A stretch of 64,000 nucleotides of DNA from Janibacter sp. DB-40 (GTDB lineage Bacteria > Actinomycetota > Actinomycetes > Actinomycetales > Dermatophilaceae). Position 1 is the stretch's first letter, and the number at the start of each line of letters is the position of its first letter. Of this stretch, positions 33,836-42,939 are shown one piece after another. The position numbers were made by a program, and so were the translations under genes. The DNA lies in assembly GCF_029510815.1 (NCBI RefSeq), contig NZ_CP120360.1, forward strand, positions 1,674,001 through 1,738,000, read 5' to 3'. The notes below the pieces were generated by a model that did no database searches, was not told the origin of the DNA, and worked only from the letters and a program-made list of their open reading frames with translations.

Positions 33836-36640
33836 TCAGTCCAACCGATCGGCCGCAACGACTCCCCGGCGCACCTTGTCGACGGCCGTGCGCGCCACGG
33901 TCCTCAGGTGCGGCTCGGGCGCCGCGTCCCCGACCTGCCCGAGGAGGTCGACGACCTGCTTGCACCGGCGCACGAAGTCCCCGGCCGTCAGGTCCGACCC
34001 GCTGAGCACCTCGTCGAGCCGGCGACCGCTCGCCCACCGGTGCACGGCCCAGGCGATGCCGCCGTCGGGCTCCCCGGTCGCGGGCAGCGCGTGCTCGCTC
34101 TCGAGGTCCTCCAGCTCGCTCCAGCGCTGCAGCATGTCCTGCCACGCGTCGGACACCCCGTCGGTCGGCAGGCGCGGGAAGGGATCGTGCTCCTCCCGCC
34201 GGGGCTCGTGGACGAGCATCGAGACCACGGCGGCCAGCTCGGCGGGGTCGAGCCGCGACCACGCTCCCCCGCGCAGGCACTCCGCGGCGAGGAGGTCCTT
34301 CTCGGTGTAGAGGCGCCGCAGTCGCCCACCCAGGTCGGTCACGCTCTCGCCGTCGACGTCGAGGTAGCCCAGCCGGGTGAGCACGACGCAGATGCGCTCG
34401 AAGGTCTGGGCGACGGAGTTCGTGCGGTGCTCGACCTTGCGCTGCAGCGACGAGGTCTCGCGCTTGAGCTTCCACCACCGCTGCGCCCACCGCGCGTGCA
34501 CCTCGCGCTCCGGGCACTGGTGGCAGGGGTGGTCCTTCAGCTGCCGGCGCAGCTGCTCGAGGCGCTCGTCCTCACCCTGCGCCGCCTCCGTGGCCCGGGA
34601 GCGCACGCTCGGGGCCTGCTCGTCGGGCGCCTTGATCCGCAGCGTGGTCGCGAGGTCGGTGCGCTGCTTGGTCGACTTGGGGTTGAAGCCCCGCGGGATC
34701 GCCAGCTTCCCGAAGGCACTGACGGGACCGTCCAGGTCGGCCGGCACGAGGCGACGCACCTGCTTGTGCTCGGTCAGCACGGTCGGGGCGGACTCCTCCC
34801 CCTTGTACGAGCGCGGCGGTGCGATGACGAGCGCCAGGCCGGAGCGGCGTCCGCCGATGCGGATGATGTCACCGACCCGCAGGGCCTCGAGGGAGACGGC
34901 GATCTCGGCCCGCCGGTTGGCACCCCGGCGACGCTTGCCCTCCTTCTCGACGTCGGTGATCCGGCGTCGCAGGGCCGCGTACTCGCGGAAGTCACCGAGG
35001 TGGCAGTGCATCGCCTCGGCGTAGGCGTCGAGGGACTCCTGCTGCTCGCGCACCTTCGTCGCCAGCCCGACGACCGCGCGGTCGGCCTGGAACTGGGCGA
35101 AGGAGGTCTCCAGCACCTCCTTGGCCGTCTGCCGCCCCACCTGGGCGACGAGGTTGACCGCCATGTTGTACGTGGGCTTGAAGCTGGAGCGAAGGGGGTA
35201 GGTCCGGGTCGAGGCGAGACCGGCCACCGCCATCGGGTCCAGTCCGCGCGACCACACGACGAGCGCGTGGCCCTCGACGTCGATCCCTCGCCTGCCGGCA
35301 CGGCCGGTCAGCTGGGTGTACTCCGCCGGCGTGATCTCGACGTGCGACTCGCCGTTGAACTTCACGAGCTTCTCGAGGACAACCGTGCGCGCGGGCATGT
35401 TGATGCCCAGGGCGAGCGTCTCGGTGGCGAAGACGGCCCGGATCCGGCCGGCTGTGAACAGCTCCTCGACGATCTCCCGGAAGAGCGGCAGCATCCCGGC
35501 GTGGTGCGCGGCGAAGCCGGCCGAGATGCCGGCGACGAACTGGTGGTAGCCGAGGACGTCGAGGTCCTCGCCCTCGAGGACGGCCGCGCGCTCCTCGACG
35601 GTGCGGCGGTTGCGCTCGCCCTCGCGCTCGGAGATCAGGCGCATGTCGCTCGCCAGTAGCTGCCCGACGGCGCCGTCACAGCCGGCGCGGCTGAAGATGA
35701 AGGTGATCGCCGGCAGCAGGCCGTCGCGGTCGAGCTCGCGGATGACCTCCGTGCGGGAGGCCGCACCACCGAACCGGCCGCCTCCTGCGCGGGGCCGACC
35801 GCCGGGGCCCTGGCCGCGGCGTCGATCGCGGCCACCTCGGCGGTCGCGTCCCCCGCGACCACCGCCGCGGTGCATCCGCGGGTCGTCCTCGGTGCCGCGC
35901 ACCCTGTCGCGGATGGCGTCGAACAGCTCGGGGTTGACCTTGGCCGGCGACCCGGCCGCGGCGTCCTCCTCGTCGACGAAGAGGTCGTACACGTCACGAC
36001 CGACCTGCATGTGCTGCCACAGCGGGACGGGCCGCTCCTCCGAGACGACGACCTCGGTGCCGCCCCGGACCTCCGCGAGCCAGTCGCCGAACTCCTCGGC
36101 ATTGCTCACCGTCGCCGACAGGGAGATCACCTGCACCGAGCGGGGCAGGTGGATGATGACCTCCTCCCACACGGCACCCCGGAAGCGGTCGGCCAGGTAG
36201 TGGACCTCGTCCATGACGACGAAGGCGAGGGTGTCGAGGGTGGTCGATCCCCCGTAGATCATGTTGCGCAGCACCTCCGTGGTCATGACGACCACCGGTG
36301 CCTCGCCGTTGACCGAGACGTCCCCGGTGAGCAGGCCGACGTTGTCCTGGCCGTGCGTGGCGACGAGCTCGTGGTACTTCTGGTTGCTCAGCGCCTTGAT
36401 CGGGGTGGTGTAGAAGGCCTTCTGGCCCCGCGCGAGGGCCAGGTGGACGGCGAACTCCCCGACGACCGTCTTGCCGGCGCCGGTCGGGGCGGCGACGAGC
36501 ACGCCGTTCCCGGCCTCGACGGCCTCACACCCCTCCAGCTGGAAGGGGTCCAGGTCGAAGTCGTAGGTCGCGGTGAAGGCGGCCAGCTCCCCGCGCCCCC
36601 TGCGGCGGGACGCGGCATAGCGTTCGGCGGGCGAGGACAT
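33836..36640 (-). CDS. helY: Ski2/Mtr4-like DEAD/DEAH-box helicase (HelY)
   Basis: A 934-residue superfamily-2 helicase. Walker A PTGAGKT is at 52-58, the DEVH box near 143-147, SLSATVSN, ALGINMPARTVV and QLTGRAGRRGID in the second RecA domain, and a Ski2/Mtr4-like C-terminal part with a CHQCPER cysteine pair. An Arg/Gly-rich insert (about 266-300, GGGRGGRDRRGG) sits inside the helicase core and may bind RNA. It follows tatC by 9 bp but has its own leaderless -10. It likely unwinds RNA; exact substrates are unknown. Confidence 0.92.
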   Translation of the reverse strand: MSSPAERYAASRRRGRGELAAFTATYDFDLDPFQLEGCEAVEAGNGVLVAAPTGAGKTVVGEFAVHLALARGQKAFYTTPIKALSNQKYHELVATHGQDNVGLLTGDVSVNGEAPVVVMTTEVLRNMIYGGSTTLDTLAFVVMDEVHYLADRFRGAVWEEVIIHLPRSVQVISLSATVSNAEEFGDWLAEVRGGTEVVVSEERPVPLWQHMQVGRDVYDLFVDEEDAAAGSPAKVNPELFDAIRDRVRGTEDDPRMHRGGGRGGRDRRGGRDRRRGQGPGGRPRAGGGRFGGAASRTEVIRELDRDGLLPAITFIFSRAGCDGAVGQLLASDMRLISEREGERNRRTVEERAAVLEGEDLDVLGYHQFVAGISAGFAAHHAGMLPLFREIVEELFTAGRIRAVFATETLALGINMPARTVVLEKLVKFNGESHVEITPAEYTQLTGRAGRRGIDVEGHALVVWSRGLDPMAVAGLASTRTYPLRSSFKPTYNMAVNLVAQVGRQTAKEVLETSFAQFQADRAVVGLATKVREQQESLDAYAEAMHCHLGDFREYAALRRRITDVEKEGKRRRGANRRAEIAVSLEALRVGDIIRIGGRRSGLALVIAPPRSYKGEESAPTVLTEHKQVRRLVPADLDGPVSAFGKLAIPRGFNPKSTKQRTDLATTLRIKAPDEQAPSVRSRATEAAQGEDERLEQLRRQLKDHPCHQCPEREVHARWAQRWWKLKRETSSLQRKVEHRTNSVAQTFERICVVLTRLGYLDVDGESVTDLGGRLRRLYTEKDLLAAECLRGGAWSRLDPAELAAVVSMLVHEPRREEHDPFPRLPTDGVSDAWQDMLQRWSELEDLESEHALPATGEPDGGIAWAVHRWASGRRLDEVLSGSDLTAGDFVRRCKQVVDLLGQVGDAAPEPHLRTVARTAVDKVRRGVVAADRLD

Positions 36641-36646
36641 GCCCCC

Positions 36647-36652
36647 ACGCTA
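36647..36652 (-). promoter_or_regulatory. -10 box for helY, leaderless type
   Basis: On the minus strand TAGCGT is 6 nt before the helY ATG and overlaps the tatC stop codon. Confidence 0.45.
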
Positions 36653-37510
36653 TGTCAGCGGTGAGGCCTCGTCGTCGGACAGGTGCGACCAGTCGGGTTC
36701 CTCGCCGCGCTGGACCCGTCGCCGGTCGATTAGCAGCGCGACCCCGAGGGCGATGAAGTAGAGGACGCACAGCGGACCGGCGAGCAGGAACATCGTGAAC
36801 GGGTCCGGTGTCGGGGTGATGATCGCCGACGCGACGAAGATCAGCAGGATGGCCACCCGCCACGACTTGAGCAGGGTGCGTCCCGAGAGGACCCCGATCG
36901 CGACCAGGCCGACGAGGAAGACCGGCAGCAGCCAGGCGAGGCCGAAGGCGAGGATGAACCGGGTGACGAAGGCGAAGTAGTCGCTCGCCTGCTGGATGTT
37001 GCTCGACTTGCCGTCCTCCGGGGTGAAGCCGAAGAGGATGATCAGGGCCTTCGGGAGGGTGATGTAGGCGAAGAAGCACCCGGTGAGGAAGAGGGGGATC
37101 GCCGTGAAGAAGACGCCGAGGGAGATCCGCTTCTCCCGGCGGGTCAGCCCGGGGAGGATGAACGCCCAGATCTGCCACACCCAGATCGGGCTGGAGATGA
37201 TGACTCCGGTGAAGATGGAGATCCCCAGCTGCGTCGTGAACGCCGATGTGGCATTGCCGTAGTTCAGCAGCGCGGCGGCGCTCTCGGGGTTGGAGTCCTT
37301 GTACTGGTCGAAGGGCAGCGTCAGCTGCTCGTAGACTCCGGCGTAGGTGAGGTCACCGACCGTGACCCCGTCGTAGAGCACCCACCCGACGATCGCCCCG
37401 ACGACGATCGCGGTGGCCGCGACCATCAAGCGGTTGCGGAACTCGAGGAGGTGCTCCTTCAGGGGCATCCGCCCCTCGGGGTCCTTGGGCATGCGGTCGC
37501 GTCGGGTCAT
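36650..37510 (-). CDS. tatC: Sec-independent translocase subunit TatC
   Basis: A 286-residue, six-helix membrane protein that recognises twin-arginine signal peptides. MPLKEHLLEFRNRL near the N-terminus and the FxxxFxxPFxxY-like region around FDQYKDSNPES are family features; SSPIWVWQIWAFILPGL and AIITPTPDPFTMF are TatC signatures. The start is uncertain (ATG 37510 chosen; a TTG at 37543 overlaps the tatA stop). Forms an operon with tatA. Confidence 0.93.
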   Translation of the reverse strand: MTRRDRMPKDPEGRMPLKEHLLEFRNRLMVAATAIVVGAIVGWVLYDGVTVGDLTYAGVYEQLTLPFDQYKDSNPESAAALLNYGNATSAFTTQLGISIFTGVIISSPIWVWQIWAFILPGLTRREKRISLGVFFTAIPLFLTGCFFAYITLPKALIILFGFTPEDGKSSNIQQASDYFAFVTRFILAFGLAWLLPVFLVGLVAIGVLSGRTLLKSWRVAILLIFVASAIITPTPDPFTMFLLAGPLCVLYFIALGVALLIDRRRVQRGEEPDWSHLSDDEASPLT

Positions 37511-37535
37511 GCGGTGCGTGGACGACGGGGGTGAG

Positions 37536-37808
37536 TCAGGCAACCGGGCCGGACTCGTTGTCCGTACGCGGCTTGGCGTCGTCGGCGGGCCTGCGCTCGC
37601 TCGTGGTCGACTCGACCGTGCCGGACTCGCGGGCGGACTTCTCCGCCTCGCGCTGGCGGTCCTCTTCCTTCATCTCGCTGACCTCGGCCTTGAAGACGCG
37701 GGCCGACTTGCCGATGCTCCGCGCGGCGTCGGGCAGCTTCTTGAAACCGAAGAGGAGGAGGATGACCACCAGGATGAGGATGATCTCCATGGGACCCAGG
37801 CTGGGCAT
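37536..37808 (-). CDS. tatA: Sec-independent translocase subunit TatA
   Basis: 90 residues: one N-terminal membrane helix (IILILVVILLLFGFKKLPD) followed by the amphipathic helix ARSIGKSARVFKAEV and a charged tail, the canonical TatA build. It forms the size-variable pore used by TatC. AAAGGTG precedes the ATG. It lies between pafC and tatC, the order seen in other Actinobacteria. Confidence 0.95.
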   Translation of the reverse strand: MPSLGPMEIILILVVILLLFGFKKLPDAARSIGKSARVFKAEVSEMKEEDRQREAEKSARESGTVESTTSERRPADDAKPRTDNESGPVA

Positions 37809-37842
37809 GACGGCACCTTTCGCGTTGGTACGTTCGCTCACC

Positions 37843-37848
37843 AGTGTA
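37843..37848 (-). promoter_or_regulatory. Candidate -10 box for tatA-tatC
   Basis: On the minus strand TACACT is 34 nt before the tatA ATG, leaving room for a ~27-nt leader with AAAGGTG. Confidence 0.4.
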
Positions 37849-37854
37849 CGGCTC

Positions 37855-37872
37855 GGGGGGTCCTCGCCCCCC
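37855..37872 (-). terminator. Weak hairpin between pafC and tatA
   Basis: GGGGGG-TCCTCG-CCCCCC directly after the pafC stop codon. The stem is short but pure G:C, and is followed by the tatA promoter candidate. Confidence 0.35.
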
Positions 37873-37879
37873 ACGACGC

Positions 37880-38842
37880 TCAGGGCCGGTAGGCCTCCAG
37901 TGCGGACCGGGCGCGGTCGACCACCGAGGCTCTCAACGAGGTGGGTTCGACGACCCGCACGTCGCCCCCCAGACGCAGCACGAGCCGCTGGATGAATCCC
38001 TCGTTGCTCGAGGGCAGGGTGACCAGGAGGTCGGCGCCGTCCGGCGTGCGGTCGGTGACCGGGTAGTACTCGGCGACCCAGTGCGCCCCGGGTGCCAGAC
38101 GCAGGCGGACGGCCACGTCCTCGGCGCCCCCCTGGTAGGCGCCGGCGCTGAGGTCGCGGCCGGTCACGCCCTCGGGCAGCTCGGCCGGCTGGTCGAGCAC
38201 CCGGACGTCCTCGATGCGGTCGGCCCGGAAGAGCCGCACGTCCTGCGCACGATGGCACCAGCCCTCGAGGTACCAGTGCCCCTCGACCCGGGCCAGGCGC
38301 ATCGGGTCGACGTCGCGCTCGGTGTGCTCGTCCCGGCTGGGCACGTGGTACCCGAGGTGCACCCGACGTCCGGCCGTGAGGGCGTCACGCAGGTCGGCGA
38401 GGACGTGACCGGTCTCCGTGTCGTCCTCGACGACGACGACGCGCTCGACGCCCGGGATGGCTCCGGCGGCGCCCTCCAGCTTGGTCAGGGCACGCTCGAC
38501 CGCGCTGGTCTCCCCCGCGCCGGACGCGGCGAGCGACCGCAGGCCCACGATGAGGGAGATGGCCTCGTCCACGGTCAGGCGAAGGGGGCGGGAGATCGCG
38601 TCCGCGTTGGTGACGAAGACACGACCGCCCTCGTAGCTGGCCTCGATGAGCTCGTCCGGCATCGGGCCGTACCCGCACATGAAGAGCAGGTCGAGGTCGG
38701 CGCGCAGCTGCTTCTCGGTGATGCCGAGCCCGGCTGCCGCGCGCTCGATCTCGATCCCCTGGCGGCTGGCGAGCCACGGGACCATCGTCAGCAGCCGCTC
38801 GACGCGGCTGGTGGCCGACTCCACGGGCTGGCGGGTGCTCAT
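37880..38842 (-). CDS. pafC: WYL-domain regulator PafC
   Basis: 320 residues: an N-terminal winged-helix part (SRVERLLTMVPWLAS), a central WYL domain (VHLGYHVPSRDEHTERDVDP, GHWYLEGWCHRAQDVRLFRADRI) and a C-terminal extension. PafB and PafC form a heterodimer that activates the LexA-independent DNA damage response in mycobacteria. Its ATG overlaps the pafB stop codon by 4 bp. The pair lies between pafA-FKBP and tatAC, as in M. tuberculosis. Confidence 0.92.
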   Translation of the reverse strand: MSTRQPVESATSRVERLLTMVPWLASRQGIEIERAAAGLGITEKQLRADLDLLFMCGYGPMPDELIEASYEGGRVFVTNADAISRPLRLTVDEAISLIVGLRSLAASGAGETSAVERALTKLEGAAGAIPGVERVVVVEDDTETGHVLADLRDALTAGRRVHLGYHVPSRDEHTERDVDPMRLARVEGHWYLEGWCHRAQDVRLFRADRIEDVRVLDQPAELPEGVTGRDLSAGAYQGGAEDVAVRLRLAPGAHWVAEYYPVTDRTPDGADLLVTLPSSNEGFIQRLVLRLGGDVRVVEPTSLRASVVDRARSALEAYRP

Positions 38843-39828
38843 GCCGGGACCTCCTCGTGCGCACCGACGACGGCCCGGAGGCGCTCGACGACGTCCTGGC
38901 GCAGCTGCGCGGGCTCCTCGACCACGACGTCCGGGCCGTGGCTGGCGATCTCCGCGGCAACGGTGGCCGTGTCACCGTGGTCGAGGTCGACGCGGTCCCA
39001 CTGGTCGTCGAGGGAGGTCACGGTGCGGGCACGCCGGCGCAGCACGTGCCCGGTCCCGACCCGGACCCGCAGCACGGCGGGACCGGCCTGCGGCTCCCCG
39101 CCGTCGGTCGCCGCGATCATCGAGACGGGGTCGAGGTCACCGGGTACGGGCTGCGTGGCGCCCTCGCCCGTGGTGGTCACCGCGGAGGCCACGCGGGAGA
39201 GACGGAAGACGCGCGGAGCGGACCGGTCGAGGTCGTGGCCGACGAGGTACCAGCGGCCGTGCCACGCGGTGAGGTACCAGGGCTCGACGTGGCGGGAGCG
39301 GGGCTCCCCCTCCCCCGGCCGGGCGTAGTCGAAGCGGACGGTGGCCGACGTCAGGACTGCGTCCTTGAGTGGCTCGAAGGCGGGCTCGCCGCCCCCGACG
39401 TGGGGCTCGAGACCGACGAAGGGGTCCTCGCTCACCTCGTCCCCGGCAGCGACCTTGCGCCACGCGGTCGCCGCGGTCCCCGCCATCGCCGCGTGCGCCC
39501 AGGCCCGGCTGGCGAGTCCGACGACCGCCAGCTCCTGCGCGGTGAGCTCGATCGGAGGCAGGTCGTAGTCCCGCCGGTCGATCCGGTAACCCTGCTCGTC
39601 CTCGAAGACACCGATGTCCTCGGTGACCAGTGGCACGCCCATGGCCCGCAGGTCGTCCTTGTCGCGCTCGAACATCCGGTCGAAGGCCTCGTCCGACTCG
39701 ACGCTGCGGTAGGCCTCGACCAGGTGCCGGATCCGCTGCTTGGGCAGCGGGATCCGCGACGACAGCAGGCTCATCGTCAGGTTCAGCAGGCGCTCGGCCT
39801 TGGCCTTGGGTGTGTTGGGTGCCGCCAC
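38839..39828 (-). CDS. pafB: WYL-domain regulator PafB
   Basis: A 329-residue partner of PafC. The N-terminal winged helix includes AERLLNLTMSLLSSRIPLP, followed by the WYL domain (VEPWYLTAWHGRWYLVGHD) and a WCX-type C-terminal domain. The GTG at 39828 follows GAAGGGAG; an ATG 18 nt upstream would overlap that ribosome-binding site and is rejected. It probably controls DNA-repair genes with PafC in response to single-stranded DNA. Confidence 0.92.
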   Translation of the reverse strand: MAAPNTPKAKAERLLNLTMSLLSSRIPLPKQRIRHLVEAYRSVESDEAFDRMFERDKDDLRAMGVPLVTEDIGVFEDEQGYRIDRRDYDLPPIELTAQELAVVGLASRAWAHAAMAGTAATAWRKVAAGDEVSEDPFVGLEPHVGGGEPAFEPLKDAVLTSATVRFDYARPGEGEPRSRHVEPWYLTAWHGRWYLVGHDLDRSAPRVFRLSRVASAVTTTGEGATQPVPGDLDPVSMIAATDGGEPQAGPAVLRVRVGTGHVLRRRARTVTSLDDQWDRVDLDHGDTATVAAEIASHGPDVVVEEPAQLRQDVVERLRAVVGAHEEVPA

Positions 39829-39903
39829 ATCCGCTCCCTTCGTCACCGCGAGGCTAACGTGCCCGCGCGACCCTCCGGTGCAGCGGCAACGGTCGGCGTG
39901 GTG

Positions 39904-40290
39904 TCAGCCGACCTGCACCAGGTCGACGACGAAGATCAGGGTCTCGCCGCCCTTGATGACATTGCCGGCGCCCTGGTCGCCGTAGCCGAGGTGGGGCGGG
40001 ATGGTGATCTTGCGTCGACCACCCTCCTTCATGCCGATCAGCCCCTGGTCCCAGCCCTGGATGACCTGGCCGACACCGGCGGTGAAGGCCAGCGGCGCAC
40101 CGCGGTTCCACGAGGCGTCGAACTCCTCGCCGGTCGAGTGGGCGACTCCGACGTAGTGCGCCTGGATCGGCGAACCGGGGGTCACCTCGGCGCCGTCACC
40201 GACGGTGACGTCCTCGACGACCAGATCGTTGGGCGGGGTGTCCCCGGGGAAGTCGATCTCCGGCTTGGTGGTGTTCGGGTCGAACGGCAT
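39904..40290 (-). CDS. FKBP-type peptidyl-prolyl isomerase (cytosolic)
   Basis: 128 residues, a single FKBP domain without signal peptide: AHYVGVAHSTGEEFDASW, VIQGWDQGLIGMKEGGRRK, IPPHLGYG and the final LIFVVDLVQV carry the usual active-site aromatic and acidic residues. AAGGAG precedes the ATG. It follows a larger FKBP lipoprotein gene, from which it is separated by a 90-bp palindrome. Confidence 0.93.
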   Translation of the reverse strand: MPFDPNTTKPEIDFPGDTPPNDLVVEDVTVGDGAEVTPGSPIQAHYVGVAHSTGEEFDASWNRGAPLAFTAGVGQVIQGWDQGLIGMKEGGRRKITIPPHLGYGDQGAGNVIKGGETLIFVVDLVQVG

Positions 40291-40327
40291 GTGCTGCTCC
40301 TTGGTGTCGTGTGATCGTGGTCGTCCT

Positions 40328-40417
40328 GGTTTCGAGGCTACGGCCGCGGGCGGCCTACGCACCTCAACCACCGGTGGTCGAGGTGCGAGTCCGCCCTGCG
40401 GGCGATGCCTCGAGACC
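40328..40417. repeat. 90-bp imperfect palindrome between FKBP genes
   Basis: The element is centred on CCGG at 40371-40374 with a perfect ACCACCGGTGGT core, and its outer ends read GGTTTCGAGGC and GCCTCGAGACC. Roughly three quarters of arm positions pair. It ends exactly next to the stop codon of the FKBP lipoprotein. The form resembles dispersed palindromic intergenic elements of actinobacteria; it may double as a transcript-end hairpin. Confidence 0.75.
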
Positions 40418-41476
40418 TCAGGGGGCGCCGAGGACGTCGACGGTGAAGACGAGCGTCGATCCGCCCTTGATCGACCCGTCCGGGGTCCCCTCCTTGCCGT
40501 AGCCCTCCTCCGGCGGGACCACGACGAGCAGACGGTCACCGACCTTCGCGCCCTCCACGGCCTTGTCCCAGCCGGGGATGACGGCGTTCTGGCCGACGGG
40601 GAAGGCGAAGGGGCCGCGGCCGTCCTTCATGGACGAGTCGAAGACCTTGCCGTCCTTCCAGTTCACGCCGGTGTAGGAGACGTAGACGTAGTCGTCCTTC
40701 TTGATCGTCTCGCCGTCACCCTCGATGAGCTTCTCGACGACGAGGTCCTTGGGCGGCTCCTCACCCTCGGGGATGGTGATGTCGGCGGGGGCGTCGGCCT
40801 TCCAGTCGACCGTCGGCAGGCCCTTCTTCGGCTCGACCTTCTTGCCCTGGGCCTTGGGCGGCAGCTCCCCGCGCACGTCGTAGACGAGCACGAGGTTGTC
40901 CTTGCCGCTGATGCCCAGCTGCGGCGCGCCCTGCTCGCCGAAGAGGTCCTCGGGCGGGAGCACGGCCACACCGCTGGTCCCGACGGGCTGGCCCTTGATG
41001 GCCTTGACGAGCCCGGGCAGGGACTGCTTGTTGCCCAGGTCGAGCACGATGGGCGAGCTGGTGTACGTCTCGGAGCCCTCGACGGCCTTGCCGTCCTTGG
41101 CCGAGAACATCGCGAGGTCGACCGTGGCGTAGGCGTCATCGGCCAGGTCCTTGCCGTCGCCCTCCTCGAGGGTCGTCCGGGTCGTCTGGGAGACCTCGAG
41201 CGGCTTCTCGGGCAGCTCCACGGAGGGGCCCTTCTTGCCCTCGGCCGCCGTGACCTCGATGTCCTCGACCTTCTCGAGGTCCTCCTCCTTCGGCTCCGCG
41301 AGCGTCGGGGTCGACTCCTTCGAGTCGTCGGCGCCCGACGCCGACTCGCTGGACCCCTCGCCCGACGAGTCGTTCTCGGAGTCACTGCCGCAGGCGGTCA
41401 GGAGCATCAGCGATGCGAGCGATGCCGCAACGGCAGTGGTCAGGCGGGGACGGGCCTTGGGCACGATCAACCTCAT
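40418..41476 (-). CDS. FKBP-type peptidyl-prolyl isomerase lipoprotein
   Basis: 352 residues. A lipoprotein signal peptide ends in LMLLTACG, with the lipidated cysteine at 29, followed by a Ser/Asp/Glu-rich linker. There are two FKBP-like regions: a degenerate one (about 105-210) and a complete C-terminal one (about 250-350, VYVSYTGVNWKDGKVFDSS, VIPGWDKAVEGAKVGDR, VPPEEGYG). It acts outside the membrane on exported proteins. It lies between pafA and the cytosolic FKBP gene in the Pup-proteasome region. Confidence 0.92.
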   Translation of the reverse strand: MRLIVPKARPRLTTAVAASLASLMLLTACGSDSENDSSGEGSSESASGADDSKESTPTLAEPKEEDLEKVEDIEVTAAEGKKGPSVELPEKPLEVSQTTRTTLEEGDGKDLADDAYATVDLAMFSAKDGKAVEGSETYTSSPIVLDLGNKQSLPGLVKAIKGQPVGTSGVAVLPPEDLFGEQGAPQLGISGKDNLVLVYDVRGELPPKAQGKKVEPKKGLPTVDWKADAPADITIPEGEEPPKDLVVEKLIEGDGETIKKDDYVYVSYTGVNWKDGKVFDSSMKDGRGPFAFPVGQNAVIPGWDKAVEGAKVGDRLLVVVPPEEGYGKEGTPDGSIKGGSTLVFTVDVLGAP

Positions 41477-41556
41477 CGATGGTGTGGGGTAACGGGTCCG
41501 GGTCACCCTAACCACGAATGCTGGGTGTCCGCTGACCTGCGGGTGTGCGTCACCCG

Positions 41557-42927
41557 TCAGGGGCCGCTCATCATGTCGATGAGGCGCTCGACACGCTCGT
41601 CGACGGACCGGAAGGGGTCCTTGCACAGCACCGTCCGCTGCGCCTCGTCGTTGACCTTCAGGTGCACCCAGTCGACAGTGATGTCGCGCGAGTGCTCCCG
41701 GGCGGTGCGCACGAAGTCGCCGCGCAGCTTGGCCCGCGTCGTCTGCGGCGGGGTGTCGACGGCCGTCGCGATCTCCTCGTCGGTGACCACTCGCGCGATC
41801 CGGCCGGCCCGCTGGAGCACGTGGTGGACCCCCCGGGAGGGGTCGATGTCGTGGTAGGCGAGGTCGAGCTGTGCCAGCCGCGGGTCGTCCAGGTCGAGAC
41901 CGTGCCGTGCGGCGTACGCGTCGAGGAGGCGGTACTTGATCACCCAGTCGATCTCGGTGTCGACGAGCGAGAGGTCGTCGGTCTCCACGGCCCGCAGGGT
42001 CCGCTCCCACAGGTCGAGGACCTGCGTGGTGACGTCGTCGTCGACGCCTTCCCGGGTGGCGTACTCGCGCGCCCGGGCCAGGTACTCGCCCTGGATCTCC
42101 AGGGCGCTCATGCGACGGCCGTCGGCGAGGGCCACCGGGGTGCGGCCGGTCCGGTCGAGGCTGATGTCGCGGATCGCCCGGATCGGGTTGTCCAGCGTCA
42201 TGTCCGGCATGGCGACACCGTCCTCGAGCATGCGCAGCACGAGGTGGGCGGAGCCGACCTTGAGCAGGGTCGTGGTCTCGGTCATCGTCGAGTCACCGAC
42301 GATGACGTGCATGCGACGGTAGTGCTCGGCGTCCGCGTGCGGCTCGTCCCGGGTGTTGATGATCGGCCGCGAGCGGGTGGTCGCGGACGAGACGCCCTCC
42401 CAGATGTGGTCGGCCCGCTGGCTCACCGAGAAGGTGGTCCCCCGGCTGCTCGTCATCAGCTTGCCGGTGCCGGCGATCAGCTGGCGGGTGATGAGGAAGG
42501 GCAGCAGCCCCTCGGTCACCGCGGGGAAGTTGTCGGTGCGGGCGACGAGGAAGTTCTCGTGGCAGCCGTAGGAGTTGCCGGCGGAGTCGACGTTGTTCTT
42601 GAAGACATAGATGTCCCCGGCGACGCCGTCCTCCGCCAGACGTGCCTGCGCGTCCTCGACCAGGTCCTGCACGATCCGCTCCCCCGCCCGGTCGTGGGCG
42701 ACGAGGGTGCGCACGTCGTCGCACTCGGCCGTGGCGTACTCGGGGTGGCTGCCGACGTCGAGGTAGAGCCGGGAGCCGTTGGGCAGGAAGACATTGCTCG
42801 ACCGCCCCCAGGTGACCACCTTGCGGAAGAGGTACCGGGCGACCTCGTCCGGCGTCAGTCGTCGTTGTCCGTCGGTGACGGCGGTGATCCCGAACTCGGT
42901 CTCGATGCCGAAGATGCGTCGCTCCAC
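41557..42927 (-). CDS. pafA: Pup-protein ligase PafA
   Basis: A 456-residue carboxylate-amine ligase that joins Pup to lysines of target proteins using ATP. The N-terminal GIETEFGI contains the metal-binding E9; [29 protein letters not shown] and [20 protein letters not shown] are the conserved ATP/Mg and Pup-binding segments. GTG start with a leaderless -10. It lies 9 bp after prcA in the proteasome locus. Confidence 0.97.
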   Translation of the reverse strand: MERRIFGIETEFGITAVTDGQRRLTPDEVARYLFRKVVTWGRSSNVFLPNGSRLYLDVGSHPEYATAECDDVRTLVAHDRAGERIVQDLVEDAQARLAEDGVAGDIYVFKNNVDSAGNSYGCHENFLVARTDNFPAVTEGLLPFLITRQLIAGTGKLMTSSRGTTFSVSQRADHIWEGVSSATTRSRPIINTRDEPHADAEHYRRMHVIVGDSTMTETTTLLKVGSAHLVLRMLEDGVAMPDMTLDNPIRAIRDISLDRTGRTPVALADGRRMSALEIQGEYLARAREYATREGVDDDVTTQVLDLWERTLRAVETDDLSLVDTEIDWVIKYRLLDAYAARHGLDLDDPRLAQLDLAYHDIDPSRGVHHVLQRAGRIARVVTDEEIATAVDTPPQTTRAKLRGDFVRTAREHSRDITVDWVHLKVNDEAQRTVLCKDPFRSVDERVERLIDMMSGP

Positions 42928-42933
42928 CTCAGC

Positions 42934-42939
42934 AGGCTA
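42934..42939 (-). promoter_or_regulatory. -10 box for pafA, leaderless type
   Basis: On the minus strand TAGCCT is 6 nt before the GTG at 42927 and shares its TAG with the prcA stop codon. Confidence 0.45.
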
